Assembly (NCBI GenBank): GCA_002451755.1
Contig: DKDF01000008.1
Location: forward strand, 1 to 24,972
Direction: 5' to 3'
Length of the DNA stretch: 24,972 bases
Source of the DNA: Ruminococcaceae bacterium UBA6855
GTDB taxonomy: Bacteria; Bacillota; Clostridia; Oscillospirales; Acutalibacteraceae
Shown: positions 1-6,968 of the stretch, in pieces
Layout: the number at the start of each line of letters is the position of its first letter
Position numbering within the stretch: the stretch's first letter is position 1
Translations under genes and position numbers: made by a program
The notes under the pieces: generated by a model
Database searches by the model: none
What the model was told of the DNA's origin: nothing
Seen by the model: only the letters and a program-made list of their open reading frames with translations

Positions 1-1
1 G

Positions 2-1702
2 ATGGAAAAGCTCTACACCAACCCCGCGCTGAGAGTTCTCAGCAAGCCTTTCATGGATCTCGACAAGATCACGGCTTCCGCGAGCCCCTCGCCCAACCGC
101 TGGTCTGACAAGGTTCCCTCGAGAGAGATGACCAAGGCCGAGATCAAGGAGTTCGTCAATGCGTTCGCAGAGAGCGCAAAGATGCTCAAGGACGCAGGCG
201 TTGACGGCGTTGAGGTTCACGCAGTCCACGAGGGCTATCTGCTCGACCAGTTCACCCTTAAATATGTCAACAAGCGCACCGACGAATACGGCGGCTCGTT
301 CGAGAACCGCTACCGTTTCGCAGTCGAGATAGTTCAGGCTATCAAGAAGGCCTGCGGCGACGACTTCCCGGTCTCTCTGCGCTACAGCATAATTTCCAAG
401 ACCAAGGGCTTCCGCCAGGGCGCTCTTCCGGGCGAGGCTTATACCGAGGCCGGACGCGACATGGCAGAGTCCGAGAAGGCTGTCAAGTATCTTCAGGATG
501 CCGGTTATGACTGCCTCAACTGCGACAACGGCACATACGACGCATGGTACTGGGCTCACCCGCCCATCTACATGCCCGAGAACTGCAACCTTGAGGATGT
601 TGAATACATCAAGCAGTTCTGCGACATTCCCGTTATCTGCGCCGGACGCCTCGATCCGAGAGTTGCCGCGGACGCGATAAAGGAAGGCAAGCTTGACGGC
701 GCAGGATTCGCGCGTCAGTTCCTCGCCGATCAGGAGTGGGTCACGAAGATGATGAATGACGAGGAGGATGACATCCGTCCCTGCATTCTCTGCCACAACG
801 GCTGCTTCAACATGTGCCACTACAAGGGCGTGCCCAACGATCAGGAGCTTTCCGACAGCCTGCATCTTTCCCGCTGCGCTATCAACGCCGAGACGATGCA
901 GTGGAACAAGCACTACATAAAGAAGACCAACTCGCCCAAGACCGTCCACATCGTCGGCGGCGGTATCGGCGGCATGGAGGCTGCCCGCGTGCTCAAGCTC
1001 CGCGGACACAATCCGATAATCCACGAGAAGAGCGACGTGCTCGGCGGAACATTCATCCCCGCGAGCGCAGAGTCCTACAAGGGCAAGCTTCGCGACCTGC
1101 TTGACTGGTACAGACGCCAGATGACGAAGCTCGGCATCGAAGTCAGACTCAACGACGAGATAAAGGATATCGCGGCGTTCGGCAGCGATCCCGTTATCAT
1201 CGCGACCGGCTCGACCCCGAGACTCCTCAGAAGAGTCCCCGGCTACGAGAAGATGATCGAGGGCTGCGACTACCTCAACGGCGCAGAAGTCGGCAACACT
1301 GTTGCCGTCATCGGCGGCGGACTGACCGGATGCGAAATCGCCTACGAGCTCGCTCTCCAGGGCAAGAATCCGATCATTGTCGAGATGAAGGACGACCTTA
1401 TCAGCCAGACCGGCGTCTGCCTTGCAAACTCCTCTTATCTCAGAGAGTGGTTCGCCCTGCACAAGACTCCCGTCTATCTTGAGACGACCCTCAAGGAAGT
1501 CAAGGACGGCTCCATCGTCTGCACCGGCAAGGACGGCAAGGACATCAACATCGACTGCGACTCCGTCATCAGCTGCGCGGGCTATATCCCCGCTCCGCTT
1601 GCCGAGAAGTCCGGCAATGTCCACCTCGTCGGCGACTGCCTTGCAATAGGCAACCTCCGCTCCGTCGTATGGCGCGCATATGATGTTGCGATGAAGATCT
1701 GA
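2..1702 (+). CDS. NADH:flavin oxidoreductase / ene-reductase, BaiCD/BaiH-like (5' truncated by window edge)
   Basis: This is a three-cofactor ene-reductase of the 2,4-dienoyl-CoA reductase family, which passes NADH electrons through FAD and a 4Fe-4S cluster to FMN to reduce an activated C=C bond. The 566 visible residues start mid-barrel. Full members have about 650-680 residues, so roughly the first 100 lie before the window and the ATG at base 2 is probably internal. The Old Yellow Enzyme barrel shows an H-x-x-H-E-G-Y-L-L active-site strand near residues 73-81 and the KRTDEYGGS signature. Cluster cysteines are at 261, 264 and 268, with 272 or 292 as the fourth. A FAD-binding GGGIGG is near 319, a second dinucleotide site GGGLTG near 438, and a GDC near 544. 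Bile-acid enzymes BaiCD and BaiH and cinnamate reductases share this architecture, so the substrate cannot be fixed. Lysine is almost always AAG here, suggesting strong expression. Confidence 0.88.
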   Translation: MEKLYTNPALRVLSKPFMDLDKITASASPSPNRWSDKVPSREMTKAEIKEFVNAFAESAKMLKDAGVDGVEVHAVHEGYLLDQFTLKYVNKRTDEYGGSFENRYRFAVEIVQAIKKACGDDFPVSLRYSIISKTKGFRQGALPGEAYTEAGRDMAESEKAVKYLQDAGYDCLNCDNGTYDAWYWAHPPIYMPENCNLEDVEYIKQFCDIPVICAGRLDPRVAADAIKEGKLDGAGFARQFLADQEWVTKMMNDEEDDIRPCILCHNGCFNMCHYKGVPNDQELSDSLHLSRCAINAETMQWNKHYIKKTNSPKTVHIVGGGIGGMEAARVLKLRGHNPIIHEKSDVLGGTFIPASAESYKGKLRDLLDWYRRQMTKLGIEVRLNDEIKDIAAFGSDPVIIATGSTPRLLRRVPGYEKMIEGCDYLNGAEVGNTVAVIGGGLTGCEIAYELALQGKNPIIVEMKDDLISQTGVCLANSSYLREWFALHKTPVYLETTLKEVKDGSIVCTGKDGKDINIDCDSVISCAGYIPAPLAEKSGNVHLVGDCLAIGNLRSVVWRAYDVAMKI

Positions 1703-1719
1703 GTTAAATAACAAACAGC

Positions 1720-1765
1720 AAAGCTGCAATTCACGGTTTTATCCATGGATTGCAGCTTTCTTTTT
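1720..1765 (+). terminator. Intrinsic terminator after the ene-reductase
   Basis: Eleven-base perfect arms AAAGCTGCAAT (1720-1730) and ATTGCAGCTTT (1749-1759) enclose an 18-base loop, followed by C and five T. It sits 17 bases after the stop codon, between two convergent genes. On the minus strand it is followed by only a weak T-rich stretch, so it may partly serve the carrier-protein operon as well. Confidence 0.85.
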
Positions 1766-1782
1766 ATATTCACATTTGTTTA

Positions 1783-1998
1783 TCAGCCCACGCAGGCGAT
1801 AAGATCCCTGACTGTCTTGGCGGTGAGTATCGCTCTCTCGGGAATCTTCACCCCGAAGGTGTTTTCCATATCCGACGCGACGCTCATAAGATCGAGCGAG
1901 CTCAGACCGATATCGGTTCTGAGGTTCGCCTGCTCGGTAATTTCGGCAGGGTCGATATAGACATATTCGCAGATTATTCCGGCAATCTTTTCAAGCAT
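1783..1998 (-). CDS. Stand-alone acyl/peptidyl carrier protein
   Basis: This 71-residue protein is of acyl carrier protein size. It carries the phosphopantetheine attachment motif G-L-S-S-L-D-L, with Ser34 aligned to the modified serine of the DSL motif, followed by the usual acidic helix II. It would hold an activated acyl or aminoacyl group as a thioester in the cytoplasm. The start has a good AAGGAGAGA site 8 bases upstream. It is the last gene of a three-gene minus-strand operon, 21 bases after the acyltransferase gene and behind an AMP-forming ligase. The motif differs from the housekeeping AcpP form (GADSLD), and no fatty-acid synthase genes lie nearby. I therefore take it as a dedicated carrier for the cassette, not the general ACP. 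This dedication is inferred. Confidence 0.9.
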   Translation of the reverse strand: MLEKIAGIICEYVYIDPAEITEQANLRTDIGLSSLDLMSVASDMENTFGVKIPERAILTAKTVRDLIACVG

Positions 1999-2019
1999 AA
2001 CTGTCTCTCCTTTTTAAGA

Positions 2020-3408
2020 TTAAAGTATATCGAGTATCTCGCCGAGCGTCCTGTCGGGGTTCTCCGCGCCGAGAAGCAGGGCTCGAACGGTCTTTTCATG
2101 CAGGGCTTTTATATGCTCCGAGGTTATCATATTCGTGCGGTGCATATACGAAAACTTGAAGCAGCCGCTGTGCGCGTCGTACATTGCGAAGCTGTAGAGC
2201 GGCATGATGTATCTGCCGAGGCTGTAGCCCGTGAACTCATAGTCCCAGCCGTTCATCGTGTCTTTGCTGAGCGGAAACCACGAGAACATCATCGAGGACG
2301 ACGCGGCTATCGGGCTGTAATCAAACAGCTTTCTCACAAGCTCGCGGCACTCGAGATAGGGGTAGTCCATATGCCTGAACAGAGTCATTTGAAGCTCCGC
2401 CATCTTGTCGAGAGCCTCGCCGAAGGTCAGGGTCTCGGGCAGGACTATTCTCCACGGGAGGGGTTCTGCGAGCGTGCCGCCCGAGCGCTTCTCGCTGAGG
2501 GTTCTGCGGCGGGTGCAGAGGGTGACGAAATAAGAGTCGTTCGTTCTGTAGTTTATCTTCGAGATATGCAGGCGCATTGCCAGCTGGACAAGGCACTCGG
2601 GGCTGACGCCGCTCGACTGAATGAACGCGAGTATCTTGTCGCTGTCCTCTTTCGAGACATCATATCTTGCAAGCTCCGCCTTGTCGTGTATCGGGTCGAA
2701 GCAGGACGGGGCTCGGAGAGATGGGTCGTGCTTTCTTTTGCGCTCTTTTTCGAGCAGCTCGGGGCCGTGAACTCCGGCATAAAGCGGATCGCCGTCCTTG
2801 AGGAAAAACTGGGTATAGAACTCCTCTTCCTCTTTCATCTTCTTTTCGTCCGCGACTATGGCGAGCTCTTTTCTTATCGTCTTTTTGTATTCGCCAAGCG
2901 GACGCGGCATGGGCTTGCCGTTTTTCAGGTGGTCATAGACTCCGAGCAGATCGGAGAAGAACACAAAGACCGCCGCAGCATCCATGCACAGATGGGTGAT
3001 GTTGATATATATTCCGTAGCCGCCGTCGAACGAGCGGAAGAATATGATGCGAAAATCCTCGCCTTTCAAATGACGTATGGGTCGGCGTGCGTCGGCGGTG
3101 AGATAAGCCTGCTGTTCCTCTTCGGTCGAAAAGGTCACGACGGGCACATCGTCAACAACATATTTGTCGAGGAAATACTGATAGAACTCCCCGTGTTCTT
3201 TATAAAAGCGCAGTCTCATGCAGTCGTTGCGCTCTATCTCTATGTTCAGCGCTTTTTTGAGCACATCGAAGTCTATCGGCGTGTGCGTGACTATCGACAT
3301 GGGGATCTGAATGACCTGCTTATGAAAGAAGCTGTATTTGAGCATGAAGTTTATCATCTTCTGCGAGGGGATAAGCTCAAATACCTCTGTTCCTGCCTTC
3401 GGTTTCAT
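2020..3408 (-). CDS. Condensation-domain-like acyltransferase
   Basis: This 462-residue protein is of the chloramphenicol-acetyltransferase-like condensation superfamily (NRPS condensation domains, PapA-type and wax-ester-type acyltransferases). The active-site motif appears as T-H-L-C-M-D-A, with His139 as the presumed base and Asp143 structural. The canonical HHxxxDG has lost its first His and its Gly. These enzymes transfer an acyl group from a carrier thioester to an amine or alcohol acceptor. I choose the ATG at 3408, not one eight codons upstream, because GGAGGAGAG lies directly in front of it. It is 13 bases after the ligase gene and 21 before the carrier protein. It has no signal peptide or membrane helix. 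The acceptor is unknown. It could be a free-standing NRPS-like condensation enzyme or a lipid or alcohol O-acyltransferase. Confidence 0.8.
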   Translation of the reverse strand: MKPKAGTEVFELIPSQKMINFMLKYSFFHKQVIQIPMSIVTHTPIDFDVLKKALNIEIERNDCMRLRFYKEHGEFYQYFLDKYVVDDVPVVTFSTEEEQQAYLTADARRPIRHLKGEDFRIIFFRSFDGGYGIYINITHLCMDAAAVFVFFSDLLGVYDHLKNGKPMPRPLGEYKKTIRKELAIVADEKKMKEEEEFYTQFFLKDGDPLYAGVHGPELLEKERKRKHDPSLRAPSCFDPIHDKAELARYDVSKEDSDKILAFIQSSGVSPECLVQLAMRLHISKINYRTNDSYFVTLCTRRRTLSEKRSGGTLAEPLPWRIVLPETLTFGEALDKMAELQMTLFRHMDYPYLECRELVRKLFDYSPIAASSSMMFSWFPLSKDTMNGWDYEFTGYSLGRYIMPLYSFAMYDAHSGCFKFSYMHRTNMITSEHIKALHEKTVRALLLGAENPDRTLGEILDIL

Positions 3409-3421
3409 TTTTCTCTCCTCC

Positions 3422-4972
3422 TCAGCCCACAACGGTTTCTTTTCTCTTTATTTTGCCGCTCGAGGTCTTTTCAAAAGGCTCGTCGCGGAATCTCAGCTCC
3501 GAGACAAAATGCGAGGTCTTTGCGCCCGCGTTTATCTCATCCATGCGGCGCTCTATCTCGGCGGGAATATCCTCTATCCCCTCCTGCTTCGCGTGCTCGA
3601 AATCGGGATATATCTCGGCGACGATGCGGTCGTTTTCGCCGCAAACCACAACCTCGTCAACTATATTCAATTTCTTGAACTTCTTCTCTATCGCCTCGGG
3701 CGAGACATTTTCACCGCTCGAGAGTATTATCAGATTCTTGACTCTGCCGGTGATGAACAGCTGCCTGTCCTCGGTGATATAGCCGATGTCGCCAGTCTTG
3801 AACCAGCCGTCCTCGGTGAACATCTGCGCCGTCTCCTCGGGCATTTTATAATAGCCGAGCATGATGGTCGGGGTCTTTATCTGAATCTCGCCGTTTTCAG
3901 TTCGGACATCGCAGATATTTATGACTCTGCCCACGGACTCGGTCGAAACGCCTCTGTCGGGTACGGAAATGCGGCAGCCGACCTCGGTCATGCCGTAGCC
4001 CTGGCGGAGCATTATGCCGAGCTTGTCATATTCCTCGACAAGCAGCGGATCGAGATATGCGCCGCCCGAAACTATCCAGTTGAGGTTCTTGCCGAGCACG
4101 ATTTTTGCCGCCTCGGCGGGAGTGATATCCGGATTTTTCGCCGCGGTTATCTTTATGCGCTGGAGCAGATGCTGAGCTATCATCGGAACGACGCGCATGG
4201 CGTTGGGCTCAAAGCGCTGAAGATTCGGGACGATATCGCTGAGATTGCCGTTGAGGCAGACCTGAACGCCGTCGCACAGGTTTTTCAGATAGTCGCCCGA
4301 GAAGCAGTAGATATGGTGCATCGGGAGCACAGAGAGGGTCGAAGTCCGCTCGCTGAAAATATTAATATATTCTTTGTACATGATGTTGCCGACGAGGGCG
4401 TTGGTCGAGAGCATAACGCCTTTTTTGACCCCGGTCGTGCCGGAGGTGAATATTATGACCGCGCACTTGTCGGGATCGACTTCGTAGTCGGAGAGGGACG
4501 CGTATTCACTCGCCGCCGAATATTTTTCATAGATACCGGCGAAAAAGTTCTCGTCCGAGAGGTCGACCGCGTGCTTTATCTTCGGGCAGTTTGCCATGAC
4601 CTCGCCGACATTCTCGGAAAAAGTGCTGTCATAGAGCACCATGTCGATATCCGCGCGGTCGAAAAGCTCCGACGCCTCTTTTGCGGATATATCGGGCGCG
4701 AACGGCACAACGACGCTGCCGCTCATGAGTATTCCGGTGATGCAGGTTATGTACTCGTAGTTCGTCTTGCTGACAACGGCGACGTGCATACCCTCTTTCG
4801 ATATGCTTCTGATCCAGCGGCAGACCGCTTCGCTGTCCGTTTTGACGCGGACATAGCTGCGCTCTTCGACTGCGCCGTTTCGCATGAATTTTATGAATAT
4901 CTCTTCTCCGTACTTCTCCGCCGAAGCGCATAACAGCTGTCTGACGCTCGGCGCTGCATTTTTCTTTTCCAT
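3422..4972 (-). CDS. AMP-dependent acyl ligase (fatty-acyl-AMP/CoA ligase or adenylation enzyme)
   Basis: This 516-residue member of the ANL superfamily activates a carboxylic acid with ATP to an acyl-adenylate and passes it to a thiol, here plausibly the carrier protein two genes downstream. Motifs in order are the phosphate loop TSGTTG at 176-181, L-P-M-H-H near 217, GYGMTE at 325-330, TGD at 393-395, the hinge around T-G-R-V-K near 409, and the adenylation lysine Lys507 in S-S-G-K-I-K. The LPMHH and overall length resemble long-chain acyl-CoA synthetases more than amino-acid adenylation domains, so a fatty acid is the better guess. The ATG at 4972 has GGAGG four bases upstream. ATGs at 4996 and 5035 are in frame, and 4996 has a weaker GGAG. 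It is the first gene of the operon and has a recognisable promoter. Confidence 0.87.
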   Translation of the reverse strand: MEKKNAAPSVRQLLCASAEKYGEEIFIKFMRNGAVEERSYVRVKTDSEAVCRWIRSISKEGMHVAVVSKTNYEYITCITGILMSGSVVVPFAPDISAKEASELFDRADIDMVLYDSTFSENVGEVMANCPKIKHAVDLSDENFFAGIYEKYSAASEYASLSDYEVDPDKCAVIIFTSGTTGVKKGVMLSTNALVGNIMYKEYINIFSERTSTLSVLPMHHIYCFSGDYLKNLCDGVQVCLNGNLSDIVPNLQRFEPNAMRVVPMIAQHLLQRIKITAAKNPDITPAEAAKIVLGKNLNWIVSGGAYLDPLLVEEYDKLGIMLRQGYGMTEVGCRISVPDRGVSTESVGRVINICDVRTENGEIQIKTPTIMLGYYKMPEETAQMFTEDGWFKTGDIGYITEDRQLFITGRVKNLIILSSGENVSPEAIEKKFKKLNIVDEVVVCGENDRIVAEIYPDFEHAKQEGIEDIPAEIERRMDEINAGAKTSHFVSELRFRDEPFEKTSSGKIKRKETVVG

Positions 4973-5059
4973 TTTTCCTCCGTGATGTTCCGTCATTTTG
5001 GCTCCGCCCCGCGCGGAATATATTTTCCGCTGCAAAAGGGTATAAGCCGAGATGAATTT

Positions 5060-5088
5060 AATCTATAACAGTGCATAAACAAAGTCAA
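5060..5088 (-). promoter_or_regulatory. Sigma-A-type promoter of the ligase/acyltransferase/carrier operon
   Basis: Read on the minus strand, TTGACT (5083-5088) and TAGATT (5060-5065) are separated by exactly 17 bases. TATAGA, offset by two bases, is an alternative -10. The start of transcription would fall near 5053, about 80 bases before the chosen ATG at 4972. Confidence 0.6.
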
Positions 5089-5099
5089 TATAAGGCGCG

Positions 5100-5124
5100 G
5101 TTAAGTTTGGTTAAAGAAAGTTAA
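5100..5124 (-). promoter_or_regulatory. Three TTAAC direct repeats at 10-bp period, candidate response-regulator site
   Basis: On the plus strand GTTAA occurs at 5100, 5110 and 5120. Read on the minus strand these are TTAACT, TTAACC and TTAACC, each separated by 4 bases. They lie 11-36 bases upstream of the -35 box, where an activator would sit. Direct hexamer repeats one helical turn apart are typical of OmpR/PhoB-family regulators, and the sequence resembles the Bacillus PhoP box (TTAACA-like hexamers spaced 4-6 bases). The assignment to a regulator is inferred. Confidence 0.45.
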
Positions 5125-5208
5125 ATTTGTATTGCATTTATAAAGCTTAAATAAACGCCAAAAAATGTAAAAAGCCGAAAGCGCTTATATATCAAGGCTT
5201 CCGGAGAC

Positions 5209-5238
5209 AAAAAAGGCTGTCCCAAAACGGAACAGCCT
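5209..5238 (-). terminator. Intrinsic terminator after the small membrane-protein gene
   Basis: AGGCTGTCC (from 5214) pairs with GGAACAGCCT (to 5238), with one bulged A and a short loop. On the minus strand it is followed by a run of six T (5209-5214). A second, weaker hairpin (AAGCC/GGCTT arms, 5173-5199) followed by T residues lies just beyond and may act as a backup. The rest of 5036-5262 holds the ligase operon's promoter and repeats but no gene. Confidence 0.8.
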
Positions 5239-5262
5239 AAAAATCACAATGTTATATTCTGT

Positions 5263-5715
5263 TTATTTTTTGACCTTTTTCGAGCGCAGGGCGAGCAGGA
5301 TAATATGAAATATCAGCTCAGCCGCAGGGATTGCAAAAAGGATGGCAAAATAGAGCGTGTTGTTCGTTTTGAACGGCGCGGCGATGCCGAAGCTCGGCGG
5401 GAGGAAAGCCATCATCAGCGGATAGAACAGGCTCATGAGGTCATTGTAGAAAAAGCACATCATCAGCGCATAGGCGGAGCACACAAGCGAAATCGACCAG
5501 AATACCGTTCCGACGACAAGCGGACGCTTGTTCATGCGCTTGAAAATAATATAGACAAACGCCGCGAGCAGGAACAGACCCGCCGTGGCAAAGCCGGGCT
5601 TTCTGCTGCCCTTGCCGTCCATCATATGCGAAAAATTGAACACGACGGAAAGCACATAGGTTATTACAAGAATTATCGTCAGTATCACACTTTTGGGATC
5701 GTGCTTTTTCTTCAT
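5263..5715 (-). CDS. Hypothetical four-helix integral membrane protein
   Basis: I do not recognise the family. The 150-residue protein has a lysine-rich N-terminus, four predicted transmembrane segments (about residues 9-28, 44-60, 67-88 and 122-142) and a lysine/arginine-rich cytoplasmic tail. There is a loop with F-L-P-P-S-F-G before the last helix. No catalytic or binding motif is visible. The start is supported by AAGGAGCG seven bases upstream. It has its own promoter (TTGACA...TAAAGT) beginning a few bases after the preceding DUF4363 gene, and its own terminator, so it is a single-gene unit. Part of its ribosome site lies in an inverted repeat that also spans the promoter. Confidence 0.75.
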   Translation of the reverse strand: MKKKHDPKSVILTIILVITYVLSVVFNFSHMMDGKGSRKPGFATAGLFLLAAFVYIIFKRMNKRPLVVGTVFWSISLVCSAYALMMCFFYNDLMSLFYPLMMAFLPPSFGIAAPFKTNNTLYFAILFAIPAAELIFHIILLALRSKKVKK

Positions 5716-5719
5716 GGTG

Positions 5720-5770
5720 ACGCTCCTTTTTACCGATATTTACAAAATAACTTTACAATATCGGGAGCGT
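5720..5770 (-). repeat. Composite inverted repeat spanning promoter, leader and ribosome site
   Basis: The inner arms CCGATATT (5733-5740) and AATATCGG (5757-5764) are perfect. The outer arms ACGCTC (5720-5725) and GAGCGT (5765-5770) are also perfect and are separated from the inner ones by seven bases on one side only. On the minus strand the downstream outer arm overlaps the AAGGAG ribosome site of the gene at 5715, while the upstream arms lie in the promoter spacer. Confidence 0.7.
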
Positions 5771-5778
5771 TTTGTCAA
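5750..5778 (-). promoter_or_regulatory. Sigma-A-type promoter of the small membrane-protein gene
   Basis: On the minus strand, a perfect TTGACA (5773-5778) is 17 bases from TAAAGT (5750-5755), which matches four of six -10 bases. Transcription would start near 5743, inside the loop of the inverted repeat, about 28 bases before the ATG. Confidence 0.65.
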
Positions 5779-5785
5779 CACCGTT

Positions 5786-6169
5786 TTACTCGATTTTCAG
5801 CACATTTTCTATCGTTATTTTTCCCGCGTCGCGCAGGTTTTCAAGCTGTTTGAGCGCCTCGGTGCACGCCTGGCGCAGAGCCTCGTCATCGCCCGAGTCG
5901 AGATATTCCCTGAGACTGTTTATGTTTATCTCGATCTCATCCATTGAGCGGTGGACGAGCAGGATGTGCAGGATTTTTTTTGAATTTTTCCATTCGCTCT
6001 CGGCTTTTTCGAGCGCCTGCTTCTCTCCCTCCCCGGCATCGACGGCGTTGAGCAGGGATTCGAGATCCGTTATCAGCTCGCCGGTCTTCTTTGAAAATAT
6101 GAACTGCGCGCCGATGCTCATAGTCAGCGTCAGGGCGAGCAGAACAAGTGCCGTCGCAAAGCGTTTCAT
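5786..6169 (-). CDS. DUF4363 family membrane-anchored protein
   Basis: This 127-residue protein has one N-terminal hydrophobic segment (about residues 4-24), which acts as an uncleaved anchor or signal. A charged, helical domain follows, with a W-K-N-S-K-K-I motif and long amphipathic helices. This is typical of DUF4363, a small family of unknown function in spore-forming Firmicutes. The start codon overlaps the stop of the upstream DUF421 gene in an ATGA, so the two are translationally coupled, and this pairing is common in Clostridia. The domain should face the outside of the membrane. No terminator follows. The next gene's promoter begins within a few bases, so read-through is expected. 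The molecular role is unknown; association with the DUF421 protein is inferred from coupling. Confidence 0.8.
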   Translation of the reverse strand: MKRFATALVLLALTLTMSIGAQFIFSKKTGELITDLESLLNAVDAGEGEKQALEKAESEWKNSKKILHILLVHRSMDEIEININSLREYLDSGDDEALRQACTEALKQLENLRDAGKITIENVLKIE

Positions 6170-6843
6170 ACTTTTTTCTCCTTTTCGACTATAACAGCGT
6201 TTTTGTCGCGGTCAACGGTCATTATCAGCACATCCTCGACCGTCAGCCCCTTTGCTCTGAGCAGGCGTTTGAGCTCTCTGTCGTTCATGTTGCAGTCATC
6301 GTAGTGCTCTCGTATGACTTTTCCGTCGCTGACGACGAGGCACGGCATACCGGGATCGGGCAGAGAGAGCTGCAGGGTCTTTGCGGTCAGCGCATTCTCA
6401 TCGGGCTTGAGCATGACCGAGAGCTTGCCGTTCGTTTCGAGCACGGCATAGCCGACTGTTGAGATATCAAAAACATCCTTTTGCCGCAGAGCCGTCAGAA
6501 GATCGTCAACGGTATAGCGCAGGCGTTTTATCTCTTTTTGATCGATCTTGCCGTCGCGTATAACCGTTACGGCGTTGCCCTCGAGCAGCCTGCGCGCGCC
6601 GCGGCTCTTCATGGAAATGACCGAGCTGATTATCTCGAACGCCACGAGCAGAAGCACCGCGACGACGGAATTGAGCAGTGGGATATCCGTATCCTGCATA
6701 GGTATAGCCGCGATTTCGGAGAGCAGAATAGTTATAACAAGCTCAGACGGCTGAAGCTCGCCTATCTGCCTTTTTCCCATTATTCTGACCGCCGCAGTCG
6801 CCAGAACGTATAATATAAAAATTCTCAGTATCGTCAGAACCAT
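6166..6843 (-). CDS. DUF421 (YetF/YkjA-like) membrane protein
   Basis: This 225-residue DUF421 protein has three N-terminal transmembrane helices (about residues 2-20, 35-50 and 56-76), including the family motif R-I-M-G-K-R-Q-I-G-E-L-Q near 20-31. Two small cytoplasmic alpha/beta domains follow, with a Y-T-V-D-D-L-L and a conserved central stretch. The second ends in a charged tail. Bacillus YetF and the SpoVA-linked YhcN-associated relatives are of this family; their biochemical role remains poorly defined. The ribosome site GGAGGCGG supports this start. It is the first gene of the coupled pair with DUF4363 and is divergent from the ROK operon. No strong promoter match was found on the minus strand between 6844 and 6903. 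Confidence 0.88.
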   Translation of the reverse strand: MVLTILRIFILYVLATAAVRIMGKRQIGELQPSELVITILLSEIAAIPMQDTDIPLLNSVVAVLLLVAFEIISSVISMKSRGARRLLEGNAVTVIRDGKIDQKEIKRLRYTVDDLLTALRQKDVFDISTVGYAVLETNGKLSVMLKPDENALTAKTLQLSLPDPGMPCLVVSDGKVIREHYDDCNMNDRELKRLLRAKGLTVEDVLIMTVDRDKNAVIVEKEKKV

Positions 6844-6903
6844 TTTTCCGCCTCCGTAAATGCTATATACAGTAGTTTTTCTTGTATTTGCATCTTTATC
6901 CGA

Positions 6904-6932
6904 TTGACCGAAAAAAGATTTATGTGTATAAT
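6904..6932 (+). promoter_or_regulatory. Strong sigma-A promoter of the ROK-SIS-GH2-MATE operon
   Basis: TTGACC (6904-6909) and a perfect TATAAT (6927-6932) have exactly 17 bases between them, giving a start near 6939 and a leader of about 30 bases. A direct repeat ATGTGT (6922-6927 and 6933-6938, 11 bases apart) flanks the -10 and could be a repressor site. That part is speculative. Confidence 0.8.
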
Positions 6933-6968
6933 ATGTGTGCAGTAAAATCGGAAGTGATTTGATATAAT

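Noticed and set aside
1750..3678. Long plus-strand open frame opposite the carrier and acyltransferase genes
   Set aside because: It is antisense to two genes with clear family motifs, has no ribosome site and its translation looks like no family. Codon bias in GC-rich genes leaves such open frames on the other strand.
3338..4933. 531-codon plus-strand open frame opposite the acyl ligase
   Set aside because: It mirrors the ligase reading frame; no domain motifs and no start signal. The ligase has every ANL motif in order.
1783..4972. Cassette as a D-alanylation (dlt) operon
   Set aside because: dltA and dltC would come with the MBOAT protein DltB and DltD. Here the third protein is a soluble condensation-fold enzyme, and the ligase resembles fatty-acid ligases.
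6844..6903. Minus-strand promoter for the DUF421 gene
   Set aside because: A TATATA-like -10 is present but no acceptable -35 at 16-18 bases; left uncalled.
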